Of a stretch of DNA of 9,602 nucleotides, positions 1 through 6,200 are shown one piece after another. The stretch covers positions 1 through 9,602 of the forward strand of contig CAZDEH010000031.1 in the NCBI GenBank assembly GCA_964504665.1, written 5' to 3'. The DNA is from STC-54 sp964504665 (lineage in GTDB: Bacteria > Patescibacteriota > Microgenomatia > Daviesbacterales > UBA10151). Position numbers and translations under genes: made by a program. The notes under the pieces are model-generated. The model worked only from the letters and a program-made list of their open reading frames with translations. It made no database searches and was not told the DNA's origin. Every line of letters starts with the position of its first letter. Position 1 is the first letter of the stretch.

Positions 1-609
1 GTTTAATTGTTTTATAAATTCTTCAAGATCTAAACTACTTTTTTCAAGTTCTGTTCGTTTTCGTTGTTGAAGATATATTTTTCCTCTTTTTTTATCTTCA
101 TCAGTAATTTTTAATACATTAAAATCATTCATCATGATTAAAGTATCTGCAAAATCAGATGGATCATTTGGAAAATCAACGGTGAGAACTTCTGGTGCAT
201 TTTTTCTTACAAATTCCCGGTTTACGGGATCATCATCAAAAAAAACCATACTATCTAATCCTATGTTTAATTCATCAGCAATTTCCTTCAAATTGGAAAT
301 TTTATCATTCCAATTAATTTTTAAGCATGCAAAATGCTCCTCACGTAAAATCATGTTTGGATGTTCATTAAGAATTTTTATTGCATCGTCATAATTATTT
401 TTACTATTTATTGCAAGTATTATGCCACGTTCATAGAGAGATAACAGTCTTTTTTGGAATTCCACATATGCCCTTCCAATTGAGTCATCACCTATTTTTA
501 TTCCATCAAAACCATCTTCGCCTACAACTCCACCCCACAAAGTATTATCCAAATCAACAACTATGCATTTTCTACTTAAACCTAAAACAGGTTTGATATA
601 TCCCATAAG
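1..609 (-). CDS. FkbH-like HAD-IIIC phosphatase domain, partial, joined in frame to rpoB
   Basis: Codons 560-762 of the joined frame match the FkbH domain (HAD superfamily IIIC). Family members dephosphorylate and load a glyceryl unit from 1,3-bisphosphoglycerate onto acyl carrier proteins in polyketide-type pathways, and also occur in surface-polysaccharide clusters. Visible motifs are motif I VVDLDNTLWGGVVGEDG (Asp578 and Asp580 of the joint numbering), motif II AINSKNN (Ser628), the INWNDK lysine (Lys662), and motif IV VFFDDDPVNRE (Asp684/Asp685). The family's C-terminal EDKKRGKIYLQQRKR and LEEFIKQL follow. The frame is open at the left edge. The N-terminal region that long FkbH proteins carry is absent, and the segment LMGYIKPVLGLSRK just before motif I belongs to FkbH, not RpoB. 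An ATG at 604-606 could start a short stand-alone protein. By my hand count this part is about 30% GC against about 36-44% in the rpoB stretches counted, which fits a different origin. Confidence 0.9.
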
Positions 610-2286
610 ATCATGAGCTAAAAATGGAATAAGCGAAGCAGAAATACCGACAATTTGCTGAGGGGACACATCAATATAATTGATTGATTTTGCATCTGTC
701 TCAAAAAAACTACCCCGATATCTTACCGGAACCCGTGTGGGTATAATGAAACCTTTTTCATCTAATTTCGCAGTAGCCTCAGTAATATAAAAGTCTTCTT
801 CATCTTCAGCAGAAAGATAAACAACTTCATCAATCACCCTGGGTTTGCCTCTTTCTAAAATAACTTTTCTATAGGGAGTTTCTAAAAAACCATATTCATT
901 AATACGGGAATAAAGTGCTAGATAGGTAACTAATCCAATATTTGGTCCCTCAGGGGTTCTAATGGGATCAATTCTTCCATATTGAGAATGGTTAATATCG
1001 CGGATAGAAAAAGAGGCTCTCTCGCGGGTTATACCGCCTTGTCCGGTCACAGTCAGTCTTCTCAAATGGTCGACCTCAGAAAGTGGATTAGTTTGGTCTA
1101 AAATTTGGGATAATTGAGAAGAACGGAAAAATTCATTGACAGCGGCAATAATTGGTCTGGCATTAACCAAACTCCCTGGATTAATCTCCATCTCACTGGA
1201 GAGTAAACTCATTCTTTCTTTAATAACTCTCTCCAGCCGGAGCAATCCTATCCAAAAAGCGTTTTGCGCCACCAATTCTCCCACGCGTCTCACACGCCGG
1301 TTAGCTAAATGATCAATATCATCCACTCTTCCCTGACCCATCTGTAAATCAATGAGATAACGAATGGTGGCAATTATATCTTCATTTTTAAGAATCCAGT
1401 TCTCCGGAGTATTCGGAATATTAAGTTTTAACTTTTTGTTAATCTTAAATCGTCCAACCCTGGTTAAATCATAACGGCGGTTATTAAAAAACATGCCAGA
1501 AAGAAGTGTTTTGGCATTTTCTAGAACTACGGGATCACCGGGACGCATTTTACGGTAAATTTCAAGAAGAGCTTCGTTAGTATTGGTAGTTGTATCCTTG
1601 GCAAGAGTAGACTGAACAAAATTACGGTCTTCCGGCAAATTAATATCAGAAAATAAATTTTTGATTTGATCATCATCGGAATAACCAATAGCTCTAAGAA
1701 ACGTGCTAGCCGCAAATTTCCGGCGCCTGTCAATTTTGACTGTTAATACATCAGATCTGGAGATAGAAAATTCTAACCAAGAACCGTGAGCAGGTCTAAG
1801 TTCTGCCGAATATAAAACTTTACCTGTAATCGGGTCTACATTCGAAGAGAAGAAGACCCCCGGTGAACGAACGATCTGGTTCACAACTGCTCTTTCAATT
1901 CCATTAACAATAAACGTTCCCTTATTAGTCATCTGAGGAATATCACCCAGGAAAACTTCCTGTTTATACTCTTCGTTGGTTTGTAGATTAATTAAGGCTA
2001 CTTTAACCCGCAGTGATGCATCATAGGAAACCCCCTTCATAATTGCTTCATCGGGGGTATAACGGGGTTTTCCTAAAGAGTATTCTTCAAATGTTAAATG
2101 CCAATTTTTACCTGTAAAATCTAATACAGGATTGACCGAATGAAGAATCTCACCAATACCTTGTTCCATAAACCAGGCATAGGATTCCTTCTGAAGGTAC
2201 GTTAAATCAAATCGTTGACTGAAAATCTTTTGATTACCCCAATAAACACGGGGACTATTATTTATTTGTTTGTCATATTTAGGCAT
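610..2286 (-). CDS. rpoB: RNA polymerase beta subunit, N-terminal half only (3' end replaced)
   Basis: This is the beta subunit of DNA-dependent RNA polymerase, which forms one side of the active-site cleft and the rifampicin pocket. The visible 559 residues start at ATG 2284-2286, with an AAGGGA Shine-Dalgarno-like run 10 nt upstream. Hallmarks are GTFIVNGIERAVVNQIVRSPG (about residues 126-146), the rifampicin-region RSSQLSQILDQTNPLSEVDH (388-407), GGITRERASF, YGRIDPIRTPEGPNIGLV (about 436-453), and IDVSPQQ followed by SASLIPFLAHD (ending at residue 559). A normal RpoB continues with a DANRALMG-type segment and the whole catalytic C-terminal half. Here the frame switches without a stop to an FkbH domain. 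A bacterial RpoB of roughly 1,100 or more residues is expected, so half is missing and this product could not work as beta. The identity of the N-terminal half is certain; that the truncation is biological is doubtful. Confidence 0.95.
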
Positions 2287-2296
2287 CAGTAGATGG

Positions 2297-2329
2297 TTCC
2301 CTTAAGACCTATAGTTCCCTCTATAGGGA
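2297..2329 (-). promoter_or_regulatory. Alternative hairpins in the rpoB leader next to the ribosome binding site
   Basis: A perfect 7-bp inverted repeat CCTATAG/CTATAGG with a 6-nt loop occupies 2308-2327. An alternative stem, TCCCT/AGGGA around ATAG, overlaps it at 2316-2329. The same TCCCT could instead pair with the AAGGGA Shine-Dalgarno-like run (about 2297-2302) before the rpoB ATG. The pairings exclude one another, so the leader could switch between open and closed ribosome binding. The complementarity is seen; regulation is inferred. Confidence 0.3.
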
Positions 2330-2336
2330 TACAACG

Positions 2337-2361
2337 AAAAAAAACATACATAGCTAGTATG
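2337..2361 (-). terminator. Weak hairpin plus T8 run in the rpoB leader, possible attenuator
   Basis: On the minus strand a 5-bp stem, CATAC/GTATG with a 7-nt loop (2345-2361), is followed directly by eight T (2337-2344). This is the layout of an intrinsic terminator, but the stem is short and AT-rich, so it could at best be a leaky attenuator. It lies between the predicted rpoB promoter and the start codon. Confidence 0.25.
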
Positions 2362-2389
2362 CCTCTTAAAAACTATTTCACTGGGGGTA

Positions 2390-2418
2390 ATTTAACCATA
2401 AAAATAATCATCTGTCAA
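2390..2418 (-). promoter_or_regulatory. Predicted sigma-70-type promoter of rpoB
   Basis: On the minus strand a perfect -35 TTGACA (2413-2418) lies 17 nt before a -10 TTAAAT (2390-2395, four of six consensus bases). Transcription would start near 2383 and give a leader of about 97 nt. It faces away from the promoter at 2459-2487, so the two genes are divergent. The -35 and spacing are seen directly; activity is inferred. Confidence 0.5.
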
Positions 2419-2458
2419 CGATGAGATTTAATCCATTAATATACGTAAACTATTACTA

Positions 2459-2487
2459 TTGACATTTTATGGCTATTGCCTTATCTT
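2459..2487 (+). promoter_or_regulatory. Predicted promoter giving a leaderless mRNA for the 96-aa gene
   Basis: A perfect -35 TTGACA (2459-2464) and a -10 TATCTT (2482-2487, four of six) are separated by exactly 17 nt. Initiation 6-8 nt downstream would fall at 2493-2495, on the ATG of the next gene. The TTG that could be read as an upstream start codon at 2459 is then the first three bases of the -35 box. Confidence 0.5.
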
Positions 2488-2494
2488 ATGGACC

Positions 2495-2785
2495 ATGGCT
2501 AGAATCGAAAGAAGCAGTTTTCAGAAGATTTTACAGAAACTTCATCCTATTGGTTTAAACCCAACAGATCTTGATGATCGGGTAGCTTGTGCATTGACGA
2601 AAAAGCTGGACGGAGCAGAAAAGAAGCTGAAACAAGTAGGAATAACAAGTTATGATGAAAAAGACGATGATAGAATAGAAACAAACTCCGAAGGATTACT
2701 TCAATCTTGTAGAGATCTAGCTGCTATGGGTCCTCGTATAGGCAGACGAAAATTTCACCGCCCCTATTCATCTACAATAACATAA
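2495..2785 (+). CDS. Small charged hypothetical protein, 96 aa
   Basis: I do not recognise this family. The predicted 96-residue protein starts MARIERSSFQKILQKLHP. It is rich in Lys, Arg and Asp, with an acidic stretch DEKDDDRIE near residues 54-62 and a basic C-terminus (RIGRRKFHR, 81-89). It has two cysteines (32, 72) and no membrane segment or signal peptide. The heptad-like segment 30-47 (VACALTKKLDGAEKKLKQ) suggests a helix. An in-frame TTG at 2459 would add 12 hydrophobic residues but coincides with a perfect -35 box, so I choose ATG 2495. There is no Shine-Dalgarno, which fits leaderless translation. It is divergent from rpoB and about 90 nt upstream of the small membrane protein, with which it may be cotranscribed. 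The coherent reading frame and the promoter support a real gene. Confidence 0.55.
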   Translation: MARIERSSFQKILQKLHPIGLNPTDLDDRVACALTKKLDGAEKKLKQVGITSYDEKDDDRIETNSEGLLQSCRDLAAMGPRIGRRKFHRPYSSTIT

Positions 2786-2843
2786 CTCTATTTTTACTGG
2801 TATACTTTTTACCTGATTAATTGTACATTTAGTATAGAGTCTG

Positions 2844-2880
2844 CCTTTGTTAACACTTCGGCGAGGCAAAGGGGGTGAAG
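2844..2880 (+). promoter_or_regulatory. Strong ribosome binding site overlapped by a hairpin
   Basis: AAAGGGGGTGA (2868-2878) closely resembles the ideal AAGGAGGTGA and is correctly spaced for a TTG start at 2884. CCTTTG (2844-2849) is perfectly complementary to CAAAGG (2867-2872), with a 17-nt loop, so the stem would cover the 5' part of this site. GAGG at 2863-2866, in the loop, could instead serve a GTG start at 2875. Any control of translation by this fold is inferred. Confidence 0.35.
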
Positions 2881-3078
2881 AATTTGGCTAAAAGTACTAA
2901 AAGTATGTGCGAATGTTGCAGTAAACCCTCTTGTTGTTTTGGTAATCTAATAGTCGGTATAGGGCTAGGAGCTCTTCTGACCTATCCCCTCTTTGGCTCT
3001 CATCCAGTCAAATGGGGAATTATTTTAATAGCAGTAGGGATCTTAGTTCATCTATATCCAAAAATAGTTAAGAAATAA
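2875..3078 (+). CDS. Small Cys-rich two-helix membrane protein, 64-67 aa
   Basis: Family not recognised. The first possible start is GTG 2875 (67 aa). TTG 2884 (64 aa, MAKSTKSMCECC) is better placed behind the AAAGGGGGTGA ribosome binding site and may be the true start. In the 64-aa numbering, cysteines 9, 11, 12, 17 and 18 form a compact CxCCx4CC cluster near the N-terminus. Two hydrophobic helices follow, about 20-37 (NLIVGIGLGALLTYPLF) and 42-59 (VKWGIILIAVGILVHLYP), joined by a short GSHP turn. A positive C-terminus (KIVKK) places both ends on the cytoplasmic side by the positive-inside rule. The Cys cluster could bind a metal or be lipid-modified or redox-active, but nothing in the sequence decides this. 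It is convergent with the protease gene. Confidence 0.6.
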   Translation: MKNLAKSTKSMCECCSKPSCCFGNLIVGIGLGALLTYPLFGSHPVKWGIILIAVGILVHLYPKIVKK

Positions 3079-3201
3079 CTTTTAATTGGTAACAATTGTA
3101 GTACCTTCTGAGAAGGTTCGTTTAAAGAAGCTCTCTTTGTCTAATCCTTCACTAAACATTTTGTCGATTTGTGTACCAACTCGTTAATATCATCCAGTCT
3201 T
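3079..3201. other. Convergent intergenic stretch with two small hairpins and a possible coding remnant
   Basis: The gap lies between the small membrane gene (plus) and the protease gene (minus). It holds AATTG-GTAA-CAATT (3084-3097) and a perfect 6-bp hairpin ACCTTC-TGA-GAAGGT (3103-3117). Neither is followed by a T-run on either strand, so I do not call a terminator. On the minus strand an ATG-initiated frame of 25 codons (3082-3159) reads MFSEGLDKESFF... and ends in TIVTN. It has an ordinary protein-like composition, no ribosome binding site and no recognisable family. It may be the tail of a degraded gene or chance. Confidence 0.4.
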
Positions 3202-6200
3202 CTACTGAGTACATGAAATATGCCCTTGGCAGGCTTTTTTGGCCAGGTCCATCAGGAAGGTATTGGTGGCACACTTCTTACCATCACCTACTTTAGAAGA
3301 GTAACCATCATAACAGGTATAGGAAGCAGATTTAGATTTAGATTTATCCTTACCACAATCTAAAGCATAGCCAATCACCTTTACTCCTTCTCTGCAGACT
3401 GGAGAGGGAGAAGGTTGAGGACAAGAAGGTATGGTAAAGGAAGAAGTATTAGAATGGGTACCATTAAATAACCTCACATAATAGATAGAGTTAGGTTGGG
3501 CAAGGAGGGCTCCACTTACCCCTTGGTAACCATTAAAGCCTATGGGGGCAGGAGTAGAGGTAGTGCCAGAAACATCTTTGTGGTAACTGTTGGTAAAGCC
3601 TGGGTCAGGGGAAATATCTACCCAAGAGACAGGTGAACCTCCTACTGGATTAGTCCAGGAGATAGTCAGTTCTGAGTTTGAGTAAGTAGTAGTCCCACTC
3701 GGGATACATGAAGTATTTAAAGAAATAGCAGGAGTAAAGGGTTTGACTGCTGTCACTTGAAGTTTAGGATCAGAGGAAGTAATAATGGTACTGCTACCAT
3801 CAATACTAGCTTCAAAATAATATTCTGGAGGATCAGCTATCCCTGCTAACCCATCTGGTTGGTATTCTGAGATCCAGGTACTTTGGGCTGTGCCATTATT
3901 AACAGCAATAGGAGAAGGGTTAATCCTTACAGGATCACTTCCTATTGTATCTGCTTCCCAGACTGCAAACATAACACCTTTCCCAAGACAATCTCCTGAA
4001 GTATTAGCCTTAAGATAAACTGTAGTGCCCTCTGTTACTGGATTAGAAGCATTATTCCAGGAAGCGGATGTTAAAGTACAAGGGACAGGGGTAGGGGACG
4101 ATCCAGGACTGACAGTAAATGATACTGTTTTATCATTGTTGGCTTCGTTGGATTCTGCAATCCAACCATTAGGCCCACCAGTAAAAGGAGGATCAGCTAC
4201 TGCCTTGAATGTGTGGGTCCATGCTGTGGGAGCAGTCCAGATGACAGGATCCATATCTTTTGAGGCACCGGCAGCAAGGCCAATAGTACCGGTTGATTGT
4301 TGGGAGACCATCTCACCATCAAAGTAAAAATTAACCCAAAAACCAGCTGAATTTAGACTACCCTGGTTTTTTACCTTAACATTAAAAGTAACATTATTAC
4401 CAGCAACAGGTGCGGTAGGTGTCATATTTATACTTTCTACTATTAAATCAGAGGCTGCTTGTTCAATACAATACAAGGAATGGTAAGTATTACAATGCGG
4501 GCTATCAAACTCAGTCCAAAGGTCTGAGGTAACATTCAGTTTTCCAGCAGTACCATAGTAGGTAGAGCTGGCAGTTTGCCAATTATTACAATGGTCATAA
4601 GCAGTGCTGGTACCAGAAATAGCTCCACTGAAAGTGGTATTGGTCCAGGGGGAATAAGTGGCTGCTATCCCTTTTTCTGTCTTGTTAATGGGGTTTGTCA
4701 GTATCCCATCAGCCAGGTCTGCCCAGTTGTTGGCAACTATAGTCCCATCTACTAATTTATATGGAATATTAGCATGTTCTAATCTGGAAGAGGCTGAGGT
4801 AGCGCCATTTGATAACCAGGCTTTGTATATTCCAGACAGCCCTGCATTAGTTGCTACAGATTGGCACTTACTGTCTGCCCCAGCTAACCCTCCNNNNNNN
4901 NNNAACTAGTAGAGGTGATAAACACACGTTCAGCAGAAGTTTGTGGGGATGGTGAAGGGGTAAGACAATAAGGTATTTTAAAGCTGGCAGTAGCAGAATG
5001 GGCACCATTAAACAGCCTCACATAATAGGTAGTACCAGGGACACTAAACAAAGCCCCACTTATGTTAAAACCATTAAAGCCTATGGGTGCAAAGGTGGAA
5101 GTTATTCCTCCTACATCCTTATGGTAAAAGTTAGTAAAATTACTATCTGCAGAAATATCTACCCAAGAGACTGGTTGGCTAGAGGAAGGATTAGTCCAGG
5201 AGATAGTTACTTCAGAGCCTGAGTAAGCAGTATTAGTACAGGTAGTGTTTAAAGATACTACTGGGTCAAAGGGCTTAACTGCTGTTACTTCCAGTTTAGG
5301 GTCTGATGAAGTAATATTATTACCATCTTCCACACCAGCTTCAAAGTAATATTCAGGAGGGTCAGCTATTCCTGTTAACCCATCAGATTGATATTCTGAG
5401 ATCCAACTGGTTTGGGCCGATTGGTTATTTATAACTGCAAGTAAAGGGTCTATTCTTGCTGGATCTGCTCCTATTATATCTGCTTCCCAGACTTTAAAGA
5501 CTACAATCTTACCACTACACTCACCTGCAGTTATCACATTAAGAAATACTTGCGTACCTTCAACAAACGAATACACTGGACTATATGGACCAGTCCAAAA
5601 AGCAGAGGTTAAAGTACAAGGGATGGGGGAAGATACGGTAAATGATACTGTTTTATCATTATTATTTTCATTAGATTCTAATACAAAGCCATCAGGTCCA
5701 CCAGGATGAGGAGGATCAGCTACTGCTCTAAACGTATGGGTTCCAGCTGTTAATGCAACTGTCACAGGAGACATGTCTATGTAAGCGCCAGGAGCAATAG
5801 GCAGACCACCATTAAGCTCACCTGTTGATTGATGTGATAGATATGAACCATCCAAATAATAAGCTACCCAAAAACCTCCGCCAGTGGTAACATTACCCTG
5901 GTTTTTAACCCTAACATTCAAAGTAACAGTATTGCCAGCCACAGGTGAGGCAGGTGTCATATTGATGCTTTCCACTACTAAATCAGGGCTTTGTGGTGTA
6001 GGAGATGGTATGGGAGGAATAGGGTTACATTGGCCATTTGAACAACCATATTCACAGGTATTATCGGTTGCCAGACAATCACCATTTGGTGCGCACACAT
6101 ATTCATTCAAGTTTGCAGAGTTTATACAATAATCGCTCCGTCCTTCAGGACTACAGCCTGCACCATTGCCAGTAACAACCCCTTTTAGGTCATAATTGAG

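Noticed and set aside
134..596. Plus-strand reading frames opposite the FkbH segment
   Set aside because: They lie antisense to a clear FkbH domain, have low-complexity Ser/Phe/His-rich composition and no family features.
2785..2840. Inverted repeat ACTCTAT/ATAGAGT between the two small genes
   Set aside because: It is perfect but only 7 bp with a 42-nt loop, within chance expectation for AT-rich DNA; TATACT (2801-2806) also lacks a convincing -35 partner.
3084..3117. Bidirectional terminator between convergent genes
   Set aside because: Two short hairpins exist, but neither is followed by a T-run on either strand, and stems are only 5-6 bp.
4025..4327. Plus-strand 100-codon frame
   Set aside because: It is antisense to the second CARDB module, with no start context or recognisable domain.
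4459..4476. Separate gene starting at the TTG near 4476
   Set aside because: The frame continues upstream through CNTYHSLYCIEQ into the DUF1554-like domain, so this is internal to the protease gene.
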